Assembly (NCBI GenBank): GCA_937870685.1
Contig: CALMZX010000076.1
Span: 1-64,000 of the forward strand
Direction: 5' to 3'
Source of the DNA: an uncultured Alphaproteobacteria bacterium
GTDB taxonomy: Bacteria > Pseudomonadota > Alphaproteobacteria > Rhizobiales > Aestuariivirgaceae
Length of the DNA stretch: 64,000 nucleotides
Notes under the pieces: model-generated
Database searches by the model: none
What the model was told of the DNA's origin: nothing
What the model saw: only the letters and a program-made list of their open reading frames with translations
Shown here: positions 1 to 8,373 of the stretch, in pieces
Numbering within the stretch: position 1 is the first letter of the stretch
Layout of the letters: each line of letters starts with the position of its first letter
Translations under genes and position numbers: made by a program

Positions 1-118
1 GGACGAGACGCCAGGGGGTGTCGGCGGCATTCAGGGTCTGTGTCTGCGCCATGGCGCTGTGGGTTGTCAGGGCAAGCGCCAGCAGGCCAGCAGGCCCCCG
101 CATCAGAAGTCGTTGCAT
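1..118 (-). CDS. Truncated CDS, N-terminus of a secreted protein (signal peptide); runs off the left window edge
   Basis: Reverse complement from ATG at 118 reads MQRLLMRGPAGLLALALTTHSAMAQTQTLNAADTPWRLV..., a typical signal peptide with an AMA cleavage motif, open to the window edge. Confidence 0.55.
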   Translation of the reverse strand, partial: MQRLLMRGPAGLLALALTTHSAMAQTQTLNAADTPWRLV

Positions 119-476
119 GAAATCTTCCCATTCTGCCGGTTTTTTGGTGTTGCCCGGCGCAGTGGCGGACTGCTTGGCAAAGGTCATGCCAAGATGGCAC
201 CGCAGCGGGCGCATTGATTTCCATGGGGTTTTTCGGCCCTTCTGAATTGCCCCCGTCAGTCCTGCCCAGATAACAGGCAGGCCCTTCTGCGTTTGCACGA
301 AATTCAGTCAAGCCTCAGGCCGCCTGACCCGGGCGCCACAAATTGGCCACCCCCCAAGCCCATTGACGATGGCCTTGCCGCCAGGCGGGCGCTGTCCCTT
401 GCGGGGCAGACGGCAACACACTATTCCACTGCCGATTGCAGGTGAGAGTCCATTGGCCAAGCTGCCGACCCGGTTC

Positions 477-2777
477 ATGATTATCCGCACGGTGTGGAAG
501 AGCGATGCCGCCTTCTCCAGCACCATGTTCGAGATCTGGGACGGCCTGAAACGCGCCGGTTCTGCCTATTCCTCTTTCCTCTACCGCTATTTCAAGCTGC
601 CGAAGCCGCTGCGCCCGTTGATCGACATTCTCGACGACATGGCGACCTTCGGCACGGTGGCGGCCTTTGTGCTGCTGGCCTATGCGCTGCCGCCTTTCTC
701 CGGCACTGGCGACTGGTGGAACCGGGGGCGCGAATATGCCGTCACCTTCACCGACCAGAACGGCGAGATCGTGGGCCAGCGCGGCATCCGCCAGGACGAC
801 GCGATACCGCTGGACGAGATTCCGCCGCAGCTGATCAAGGCCGTGCTGGCGACGGAGGATGCGCGCTTCTTCGACCATTTCGGCGTTGACGTATTCGGCA
901 CGCTGCGCGCCGTGGTGCGCAACGCGCGTGCCGATGGCGTGAAACAGGGTGGCTCGTCGATCACGCAGCAGGTGGCGAAGAACCTGTTCCTCTCGCCCGA
1001 GCGCACCATCCGCCGCAAGGTGCACGAGGCCTTCCTCTCGCTGTGGATCGAAGCACGCATGAGCAAGGAGGACATCCTCAAGCTCTATCTCGACCGCTCC
1101 TATCTCGGCGGCGGCTCCTATGGCGTGGAAGCGGCCTCGCAGTTCTATTTCGGCAAATCGGTGCGGGACATCAACCTCGTCGAGTCGGCGACGCTGGCCG
1201 GCCTGTTCAAGGCACCGACGAGTTATGCCCCGCATGCCAATCCGGAGGCTTCGCGGGCCCGCACCAACGTGGTGCTCTACCGCATGCTGGATTCAGGCTT
1301 CATCACCCAGGGCGAACTGCTGCAGGCGCGGCGCGAGACGCCCACCATCCTCGCCAAGCGCGGCGGGGCCGCTCCCGACTGGTTCCTCGACTGGGCTTAT
1401 GAAGACACGCTGGCAGTGCTGCAGGAACACCGCCTCACCAGCGAGTATGTGATCGAGGTCAAGACCACCATTGACCGCAAGCTGCAGGACGAGAGCCAGA
1501 AGGTCATCAACGAATTCATCGCCATGGAAGGCACGCTGGGCAAGTTCAACCAGGGCGCTTCGGTGACCATGGCACCGGATGGCGCGGTGCGGGCCATCAT
1601 CGGCGGGCGCGACTATGATGACAGCCAGTTCAACCGCGCCACATCGGCCAAACGCCAGACGGGCTCGGCCTTCAAGCCCTTCGTGTACATGGCGGCGCTG
1701 CTGGAAGGCTACAAGCCGGATGATGCCGTTGTCGATGGCCCTGTCTCCATCGGCGGCTGGGCCCCCAAGAACTATAAGGGCGGCTGGGTCGGGCGCACCA
1801 CGCTCACCAGCGCACTGGCGCATTCCTACAATTCGGTGCCGGTGAAGCTGTCGATCGTCACGGGCCGTCCCGCCATCATCAAGGCGGCGCATGATGCCGG
1901 CATCCAGGGAGAACTGGAAACCTGGCCGCCCATGGTGCTGGGCACCAGCGCGCTGACGCTGATTGATCTCACCACCGGCTATGCGACCTTCGCGGGCGGC
2001 GGTCGGCAGGCCAAGCCCTATTCGGTTCTCGAAATCCGCAGGCCCACGGGTGAAGTCATCTACAGCCGCGCCCGCAGCGGCAGCGATGCACCCCAGACAC
2101 TGCCCTACGACAAGGTCGCCGATCTCAACCTGATGATGGCGCAGGTGGTGAAAGGCGGCACGGCGCGGCGCGCCGACCTGCTCACCGAGCCCCAGGCCGG
2201 CAAGACCGGCACCAACCAGAGCTACCGCGATGCCTGGTATGTGGGCTTCACGGCCCACAATGTCACGGGCGTGTGGGTGGGCAATGACGACTTCACGCCG
2301 ATGAACAACATCACCGGCGGTGCCGTGCCCGCGCCCATCTGGAAGCGCATCATGGAAGTGGCGGATGCAGGCAAGCGCCCGACCGGATTGCCGGGCATTC
2401 CGCTGGATGCCTCCTTTGTCCAGGTGGCGCCCGCCGAACCGGCTGCTGGCGAAGCGCCGGTCATTGAGGAAACACCGGACGTTTCGCCCGAATCACTGCC
2501 CGAGCAGCCGGATGAGGTGCGGGACGTGCTGAACGGCATGTTCACCCTGTTCGAAAAGCAGAAATCAGAACCCCTGCAACCGGGCAAGGCCACAAAGAAG
2601 GCCACTGCGGAAGTGCAGCCTGCCAAGGCCGAAAAGCCTGCCGCGCCGAAACCGCCGAAGCCCGCAATCAGCAAGGCCGCACCGGAGGTTGAGCGCAAGA
2701 CCCTGTTCGACCGCCTGTTCCGAGCCAAGAACCGCGACGACAAGGCGAAGAAGAAGAAAACCCTGTTCAATTTCTGA
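477..2777 (+). CDS. PBP1-type bifunctional transglycosylase/transpeptidase penicillin-binding protein
   Basis: Transglycosylase motifs (ATEDARFFDHFGVD, GGSSITQQVAKNLFLS, KEDILKLYLDRSYLGGGSYGVEAA) and transpeptidase motifs (TGSAFKPFVY, SYN, KTGTNQSYRDAW). Start could also be 525 (MFEIWDGL). Confidence 0.93.
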   Translation: MIIRTVWKSDAAFSSTMFEIWDGLKRAGSAYSSFLYRYFKLPKPLRPLIDILDDMATFGTVAAFVLLAYALPPFSGTGDWWNRGREYAVTFTDQNGEIVGQRGIRQDDAIPLDEIPPQLIKAVLATEDARFFDHFGVDVFGTLRAVVRNARADGVKQGGSSITQQVAKNLFLSPERTIRRKVHEAFLSLWIEARMSKEDILKLYLDRSYLGGGSYGVEAASQFYFGKSVRDINLVESATLAGLFKAPTSYAPHANPEASRARTNVVLYRMLDSGFITQGELLQARRETPTILAKRGGAAPDWFLDWAYEDTLAVLQEHRLTSEYVIEVKTTIDRKLQDESQKVINEFIAMEGTLGKFNQGASVTMAPDGAVRAIIGGRDYDDSQFNRATSAKRQTGSAFKPFVYMAALLEGYKPDDAVVDGPVSIGGWAPKNYKGGWVGRTTLTSALAHSYNSVPVKLSIVTGRPAIIKAAHDAGIQGELETWPPMVLGTSALTLIDLTTGYATFAGGGRQAKPYSVLEIRRPTGEVIYSRARSGSDAPQTLPYDKVADLNLMMAQVVKGGTARRADLLTEPQAGKTGTNQSYRDAWYVGFTAHNVTGVWVGNDDFTPMNNITGGAVPAPIWKRIMEVADAGKRPTGLPGIPLDASFVQVAPAEPAAGEAPVIEETPDVSPESLPEQPDEVRDVLNGMFTLFEKQKSEPLQPGKATKKATAEVQPAKAEKPAAPKPPKPAISKAAPEVERKTLFDRLFRAKNRDDKAKKKKTLFNF

Positions 2778-2823
2778 GCCCCGCGTTGGACGCCCCGCCA
2801 TGAACCGTGTATCTGACTGAAGA

Positions 2824-3360
2824 ATGCGCGGTTTTCTCCACATGATCTTTGCCATTGTCGCAGGCGTTGCTGCTGGCTGGATCAGTGCCGTGAGCCTGAT
2901 CGAGAACTATGGCTTCGAGGCCGCCGCGGGCCAGCCGCAATGGAAGGAGCGGCGCAGTGCCGCCGACCATCCCGCGGCACCCTATGCCTTCGGGTATTTC
3001 ATCAACCAGGGCCAGGTGCCGCCGCCGCTCACCGCGCGGCATTTCGTGCGCGGCACCGATGATGAGGGCAGCAACCTGCGGCCCGAGTGCCTGTATGAAG
3101 TCTCCGGCACCATGCCTTCGGCACGGCGCTGGTCGATGGCGGTTTCAGGGGGTGAGGGTTCTGCCGCCACGCTCGGCGCGGGCGAAGCCATCTATGAACC
3201 GGATGGCAGCCTGCGCGTCTTCCTCTCGGCGCAACCCGTGCCCGGCAACCGCCTGGCGATCCCTGCCGTGTCCGCTCCCATTCTCTCGCTCACCATCCAC
3301 GATCCGCAGGATGCCGGAAAGCCGCTCGCTCTGCCGGGTGTCAAACGGGTGAGGTGCTGA
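2824..3360 (+). CDS. DUF1214 domain-containing protein
   Basis: Translated sequence (ECLYEVSGTMPSARRWSMAV...) and position directly before a DUF1254-type protein. Confidence 0.75.
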   Translation: MRGFLHMIFAIVAGVAAGWISAVSLIENYGFEAAAGQPQWKERRSAADHPAAPYAFGYFINQGQVPPPLTARHFVRGTDDEGSNLRPECLYEVSGTMPSARRWSMAVSGGEGSAATLGAGEAIYEPDGSLRVFLSAQPVPGNRLAIPAVSAPILSLTIHDPQDAGKPLALPGVKRVRC

Positions 3361-3361
3361 G

Positions 3362-3922
3362 ATGGGGCGCCTGTACTGGCTGCTGCTCTTCATGGCGACG
3401 GCGATCGCCACACACGCCGCCTATGTGCTTTATTATCCGGGCTACAACTTCGACAGCAAGGTTGCCGCCGCCATGGGAGACGGCAGCCACAACAAGATGA
3501 TGATGCTGAGTGCCGCACAGGTCGCCAGGCTCTTCCCCGCCTACTCGGCCAATGATGTGGTGGCCATGTGCCGCTATGACCTCACGCAGGGGCCCATGCA
3601 GATTTCCGCCAGGCTGCCGCGCGGCTACTGGACCTTCTCCATTTTCACCGTGAAGGGACGGCAGGTCTATTCCCTGACCGACGCACAGGCAGGCGAAAGC
3701 AGCTTCACCGTGGACCTGTCGCAATCGCCGGACATTCTCGCCAAGATCAAGGGCGCGCTTGATGACGGCGGCGAAGCGGAAGCGATCAGCGAGGTGGGCT
3801 GGAAGGTGGAAACACCGGAAGAAAAGGGAATAGCAGTGATCTGGGTTCCGGTTGCCGACCCGATCTTCCGCGGTACCACGCTTGCGGCCGTGCGCAACAG
3901 CACCTGCCAGCGGGTGAAGTGA
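3362..3922 (+). CDS. DUF1254 domain-containing membrane-anchored protein
   Basis: N-terminal TM; MCRYDLTQGPMQISARLPRGYWTFSIFTVKGRQVYSL motif; adjacent to the DUF1214 gene. Confidence 0.75.
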   Translation: MGRLYWLLLFMATAIATHAAYVLYYPGYNFDSKVAAAMGDGSHNKMMMLSAAQVARLFPAYSANDVVAMCRYDLTQGPMQISARLPRGYWTFSIFTVKGRQVYSLTDAQAGESSFTVDLSQSPDILAKIKGALDDGGEAEAISEVGWKVETPEEKGIAVIWVPVADPIFRGTTLAAVRNSTCQRVK

Positions 3923-3928
3923 TTCGTA

Positions 3929-4129
3929 TCAGCTCTTGCCGGCGCGGTGGCGGGTCATGCTGTGGCCGGCGTGGGGCGAGTTCGGCCCTGCCGGTTCAAA
4001 GATGTCTTCGTCTTCGCAGAGGCGTTCGAAGCGCACGCCTGGAAAGATGATGATTTCGGCGCTGCTGCCTTGCGGTGCCGCAGTCTTTCTGTCCTTCGGA
4101 CGCAGTGCAAATTCCAGTACCGATGACAT
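3929..4129 (-). CDS. Small hypothetical protein (66 aa)
   Basis: Intact ORF MSSVLEFALRPKDRKTAAPQGSSAEIIIFPGVRFERL...; on the same strand as downstream-conserved genes; convergent to the DUF1254 gene. Confidence 0.55.
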   Translation of the reverse strand: MSSVLEFALRPKDRKTAAPQGSSAEIIIFPGVRFERLCEDEDIFEPAGPNSPHAGHSMTRHRAGKS

Positions 4130-4214
4130 GACGAAAGCCTCATTCCCCAGGTTGAGTGGTTCACCCCGTTGGCCTGATTAAGTCCAGTCATGGTTAACAA
4201 ATGGCTAAGCGATT

Positions 4215-4556
4215 TCACGCTTCGGCAACGAGCCCGGCGAGACCGGAGCGGTCTTCCACTTCCACAAGCCAGAGATCGGGATCGGCTTTCTTGCGTTTCT
4301 CCATGCGCGCGGCGACATCTTGCCACGGCACGGGTGCGGCGAAATCCTTCACGAAGCGGCGCTCGCCTTCATCATCATGGGATGCGCCCGGCGCCGGAGC
4401 CAGCAGATCGTGCGTGCCATCGAGATGATTGATCACAATGTAGAGCGCGCCCGCCTCCTCCGCCCCCTTCTTCACCACGGCACCGAAGTGTCCGCCGATG
4501 TCGCAGCGGCGCAGGAAGGCCTGGACCCAGAAATTGGTCTTGAGCCGCGGTGTCAC
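4215..4556 (-). CDS. DUF1491 family protein
   Basis: MTPRLKTNFWVQAFLRRCDIGGHFGAVVKKGAEEAGALYIVIN... matches the remembered DUF1491 pattern; overlaps the upstream CDS by 4 bp. Confidence 0.8.
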   Translation of the reverse strand: MTPRLKTNFWVQAFLRRCDIGGHFGAVVKKGAEEAGALYIVINHLDGTHDLLAPAPGASHDDEGERRFVKDFAAPVPWQDVAARMEKRKKADPDLWLVEVEDRSGLAGLVAEA

Positions 4557-5353
4557 CGCTGGGCTGCGGCGGTCGCTGCTTCCGCCACTTTCAGGCCCGC
4601 CAGCAGTTCCTTGCTGATCGTGCCATCCATGGCGAGGCCGAAATCCATCTGGAACTTCAGGATGGCGGCGCGCGTCACCTCGTCGGGTTCGCCGTTCACG
4701 GCGGGAATGTCATAGCCGAGCTTGCGCAGCTTCTGCTGCACGTCGCGCACGCGGGCAAGCCCTTGCGGCCTTGGCGCGGCCGGTTTCGCTAGCGGCTTTG
4801 CGGCCTGTTTCAGTACGCGTGGCTTGGCTTGCGGAAGATCAGGGACTTCTGCCTTTGGCGCGACCGAGCCCGTGAATTCCGATGCGGCCGCCACTTTCCG
4901 CGTGTAGCGGATGTGGTCCAGAAGCTGGCGGGTGATTTCGCCCGTGACCGGCAACTGGTTGTCCTGCTGGTAGCTCTTGATGGCAATCGCCGTCTGCTTT
5001 CCCGCGACACCATCCACAAGCCCGCGATAGTGGCCTGTGGCCATCAGTTCGCGCTGCACGTCCTCGACCTGCGGATCATATTTGATGGTGACGGTTGTGA
5101 GGGGCTTGGCGGGGACAGCGACTTCCACATGGGTGCTGGCACCCTTTGGAATCTGCGTCAGCAGCGTGCGGGCGCCAGTTGCGGCGTGCGGCCCGAGGAA
5201 GGCGTTCCAGACGATCATGCCGCCAAGGCCGAGGGCAAACACGGCCAGCGCCGCCGCACCGGGGCTGACACCACCCCCATGCTCCTCCGGCACTTCACGA
5301 ACCCTGGCTTTCGACGAACGACCCATACGCAACTCACTCAACTGGGATGCCAC
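4553..5353 (-). CDS. Membrane-anchored peptidoglycan-binding (PG_binding_1) protein
   Basis: Single N-terminal TM (AALAVFALGLGGMIVW) and two PG-binding repeats (VQRELMATGHYRGLVDGVAGKQTAIAIKSYQ; VQQKLRKLGYDIPAVNGEPDEVTRAAILKFQ). Confidence 0.8.
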   Translation of the reverse strand: MASQLSELRMGRSSKARVREVPEEHGGGVSPGAAALAVFALGLGGMIVWNAFLGPHAATGARTLLTQIPKGASTHVEVAVPAKPLTTVTIKYDPQVEDVQRELMATGHYRGLVDGVAGKQTAIAIKSYQQDNQLPVTGEITRQLLDHIRYTRKVAAASEFTGSVAPKAEVPDLPQAKPRVLKQAAKPLAKPAAPRPQGLARVRDVQQKLRKLGYDIPAVNGEPDEVTRAAILKFQMDFGLAMDGTISKELLAGLKVAEAATAAAQR

Positions 5354-5554
5354 TCTGCCCTGCTCTGGTTAATGCCGCCTTTCCCGTGAGCCGCCCATCC
5401 CCCACAAACGTGGTGAATGAATGGTGACCAGATTGCGCCGCATTTGAATCAAAGCTTCCGCCGCCGCTTCAACGGCTGGAAATGCGGGCCTGCTATGAGA
5501 AGGCGTGGACGGAACACCGGAACAACAACGCGGTGAACGATAACGGGGTTACTC

Positions 5555-5992
5555 ATGGGGATCTTGAGAAACGCAGTGATACTTGGTGCCGTGGCGCTGG
5601 CCATGCCGAGCCCGCCTGTCTCAGTGCAGGGCAATGGCATTGTGGCGCCAACCGCCAGCAGCTTTGCCTATGTCTCGGCTGCGGCGGAAACCTTCGCCGA
5701 CGTGCGCGCCTTCTGTGAACGCAGGCCTGGCGTGTGCCAGACGGCCGGGCATCTCGCGGTCACCATGGAAGCCAAGGCGAAATACAGCGCCAGGCTCATC
5801 TATGAATGGGCCAATGACGCAGGTGCCGCCGAGCCGCGCGCCACAGCCTTGCCGCCCGATCTGGCCGCCGCTGACCCGATTGCCACGGGCAGTGTTGGTG
5901 GTGAACCCAGCCTTGCACAGTCACAATCAACCCTGAAGCTGGAAGACCTGCTGACCGAGTGGAAGGCTCCGCCGAAACCCAAGAAGGGTTGA
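5555..5992 (+). CDS. DUF5330 domain-containing protein
   Basis: FCERRPGVCQTAGHLAVTMEAKAKYSARLIYEWAN core. Confidence 0.7.
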   Translation: MGILRNAVILGAVALAMPSPPVSVQGNGIVAPTASSFAYVSAAAETFADVRAFCERRPGVCQTAGHLAVTMEAKAKYSARLIYEWANDAGAAEPRATALPPDLAAADPIATGSVGGEPSLAQSQSTLKLEDLLTEWKAPPKPKKG

Positions 5993-6025
5993 ACGGCAGC
6001 CGGAAAGCGCTATGTCAGCGGTCGC

Positions 6026-6454
6026 ATGACTGACGCGCTCCAGACCCTCCGCGATGATTTCGCAGTCCTTGATGACTGGGAAGACCGCTACCGCCACGTC
6101 ATTGATCTCGGCAAGGCCCTTCCGCCGATGGACCCCGCCCTCAAGACACCGGCCACCAAGGTGAGCGGCTGCGCCAGCCAGGTGTGGATTCATTCGCGTG
6201 TCGAGAGCCACGGCGGACAGCGGCAGCTTGTGCTGACCGGTGACAGTGATGCCCTCATTGTCAAAGGCCTCATCGCCATCGCCTTCATGATTTTCGGCAA
6301 CCGCAACGTGGCCGACATTCCCGGCATCGATGCTGCCGCCATCTTTGCTGAACTCGGCCTGAGGGAACACCTGACGCCACAACGTTCCAATGGCCTTGCC
6401 TCCATGGTGGCGCGCATCAAGGCAGATGCTGCCCAGGCGATTGCCGCGGCATGA
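6026..6454 (+). CDS. sufE: SufE family Fe-S cluster assembly / sulfur acceptor protein
   Basis: DDWEDRYRHVIDLGKALPPM...KVSGCASQVWIHS (active-site Cys loop) ...GLIAIAFMIFGNR. Confidence 0.9.
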   Translation: MTDALQTLRDDFAVLDDWEDRYRHVIDLGKALPPMDPALKTPATKVSGCASQVWIHSRVESHGGQRQLVLTGDSDALIVKGLIAIAFMIFGNRNVADIPGIDAAAIFAELGLREHLTPQRSNGLASMVARIKADAAQAIAAA

Positions 6455-7190
6455 TTGACGGACGGTAGTCCGAGACGGCCCAATGCCCGATCTGTGACGG
6501 ACCGGCGTGGCGCAGGCGCGGCTTCAGGCCGTAGTGGCGTGCCAGACGCGTGAGCCCGAGCAGCAAGATCGCGCGGGCCGAACGGCGCGGCAGACTCAGC
6601 CTGCGCTCGGCCTCCTCGAGGCCTGCCGTAAGACAGCAGACCTGCAGCAACAATCCCGAGAGTTCGGGACCGACGGCCTCCAGCGCGTCATGCACCAGCT
6701 GGCGCGCTGCCAGTGCGCCGTCGCTCAGACGGGACACGGCATTGTCGCTCATCTGCCAGTGCCGTGACGAGGATGTGGCGGGCACGTAGTTCGTGGTCAC
6801 GCGGGGCGACAGGTGTGCACGTTCATAGTCGCGGCGCAGGCGTTCGGCGGCCTTGAGGTGTTCGGCCTCGAAGCGGCCATCACGGTCCTGCGAGGCCGTG
6901 GCCATGACATGCTGGAGCGGATTTTCCCGGATGTTCCGCACCGCCTGCAGGGCGGCCGCTGCCGGGCGGAACAGGCCATCGTCACCCGCCACAAGTGCTC
7001 CCGCTTCAACCAGCGCGGCAATGACGGGCGCGGATTTCACCGCGAGAACGCGCTGGCTCCCGGCCTGCGGCGACATCACATGCCAGCGCCCGTTGCGCTG
7101 CAGGAGGGCCGCGCCGTTGGCACGCAGGCGCTTCAGGAAGGTTTTTTCGGGCGATTGCGTTTTGGTTTCGGCGAAACAGGATACAGACAT
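6417..7190 (-). CDS. DUF6456 domain-containing protein
   Basis: VTTNYVPATSSSRHWQMSDNAVSRLSDGALAARQLVHDALEAVGPELSGLLLQVCC...RSARAILLLGLTRLARHYGL. Confidence 0.7.
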   Translation of the reverse strand: MSVSCFAETKTQSPEKTFLKRLRANGAALLQRNGRWHVMSPQAGSQRVLAVKSAPVIAALVEAGALVAGDDGLFRPAAAALQAVRNIRENPLQHVMATASQDRDGRFEAEHLKAAERLRRDYERAHLSPRVTTNYVPATSSSRHWQMSDNAVSRLSDGALAARQLVHDALEAVGPELSGLLLQVCCLTAGLEEAERRLSLPRRSARAILLLGLTRLARHYGLKPRLRHAGPSQIGHWAVSDYRPSIMPRQSPGQHLP

Positions 7191-7252
7191 GACTCACTCC
7201 TCTGGCGGAAGTGGTCGCTAGCATATCCTATAATAGGAATCAATACGCAATT

Positions 7253-7756
7253 TCAGGCGATGGCCGCGACCTCGTCGTCCAGCCGGTCCGTGGCGGACAT
7301 GAAGTAGTCGAAACACAGCACCATGCCGACGTCCGTGGCAGCGGTGCGCAGCGGCAGGCGCAGCCAGTATTGCACCATGTGTTCCTTGTGCAGCCGCGGG
7401 CCTTTCACCACGCCCTGGGTGGGCAGGCCTTCGGCAATGGTGCGCTCGAAGGCGGCAAGCCAGTAGTCACGCTTGTCACCCCAATCGAGATCGTTGAGTG
7501 TCAGACCGGTGATTTCGCGGTCGTAGATTTCGCGCAGCCGCGTTCCGGCCAGCCGCACGCGCGAGCAGCCGATGGTGTCCTTCACCTCGACAAGGCTGAT
7601 GCCCGAGAGCATGCGCGGGATTTCGCCGGGGATGATGTCGGCGCGGCAAGGCATGCGGGAAACCCCGGCCTTTGCCAGCCAATAATCGTAAAGTTGGCGT
7701 TGCTCGGGCACAACAAGCTGCGCCCTGAACGCCCTACCGTCCTGACCCCAATCCAC
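7253..7756 (-). CDS. PAS domain-containing protein (PAS_5-like)
   Basis: YDYWLAKAGVSRMPCRADIIPGEIPRMLSGISLVEV...CSRVRLAGTRLREIYDREITG layout typical of alphaproteobacterial PAS_5 proteins. Confidence 0.7.
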   Translation of the reverse strand: MDWGQDGRAFRAQLVVPEQRQLYDYWLAKAGVSRMPCRADIIPGEIPRMLSGISLVEVKDTIGCSRVRLAGTRLREIYDREITGLTLNDLDWGDKRDYWLAAFERTIAEGLPTQGVVKGPRLHKEHMVQYWLRLPLRTAATDVGMVLCFDYFMSATDRLDDEVAAIA

Positions 7757-7859
7757 TGCCGCCCCTTATTTGCCGAATCGGTCGTCCTACCGATTCCCCA
7801 GTGTATGAATCGGCGACTCGTGATCCGCAAGAGTCGGCAACCGCGATGCGGCAAAAAAG

Positions 7860-8270
7860 TCAGCGGCGCTTCTTGCTCTTGCGGCCAAGCCCCATGGACT
7901 TCGCCAGCTTGGAGCGCGTTTCCGCATAGCGCGGCGCCACCATCGGATAATCGGCGGCGAGGCCCCACTTGGCGCGGTACTGTTCGGGCGTGAGACTGTA
8001 CTTCACGCGCAGATGGCGCTTCAAGGATTTGAAGCGCTTTCCGTCTTCAAGGCAGATCAGATAGTCAGGGAAAACCGATTTCTTGATCGAAGACTTCTGC
8101 GGCTTGAGGTCAGGCGAAGCGGCCACGGCCTGTCCGGAGCCGACTGCCTGCAACGCACCGTGCACTTCAGCAACCAAGCGCGCGACATCGGCGCGCGGCA
8201 CTTCATTGCGCGACACATATGCGGCAACAACCTGCGCGGTGAGCGAGAGAAGAGATGTGTCAGTCATCAT
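7860..8270 (-). CDS. mucR: MucR/Ros family zinc-finger transcriptional regulator
   Basis: YLICLEDGKRFKSLKRHLRVKYSLTPEQYRAKWGLAADYPMVAPRYAETRSKLAKSMGLGRK, a MucR/Ros signature. Confidence 0.92.
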   Translation of the reverse strand: MMTDTSLLSLTAQVVAAYVSRNEVPRADVARLVAEVHGALQAVGSGQAVAASPDLKPQKSSIKKSVFPDYLICLEDGKRFKSLKRHLRVKYSLTPEQYRAKWGLAADYPMVAPRYAETRSKLAKSMGLGRKSKKRR

Positions 8271-8373
8271 GTATTTCCTGGTTCCAGAAAGAAAAAAGAG
8301 AGGATGGTGCCTTACGCGCCAATGCAAGACGAAGCAATACGCAACGAGGTTGACGTTTCAACTTGCGATATAT

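Noticed and set aside
18-245. 75-aa plus-strand ORF at window start
   Set aside because: Overlaps the better-supported signal-peptide start on the minus strand.
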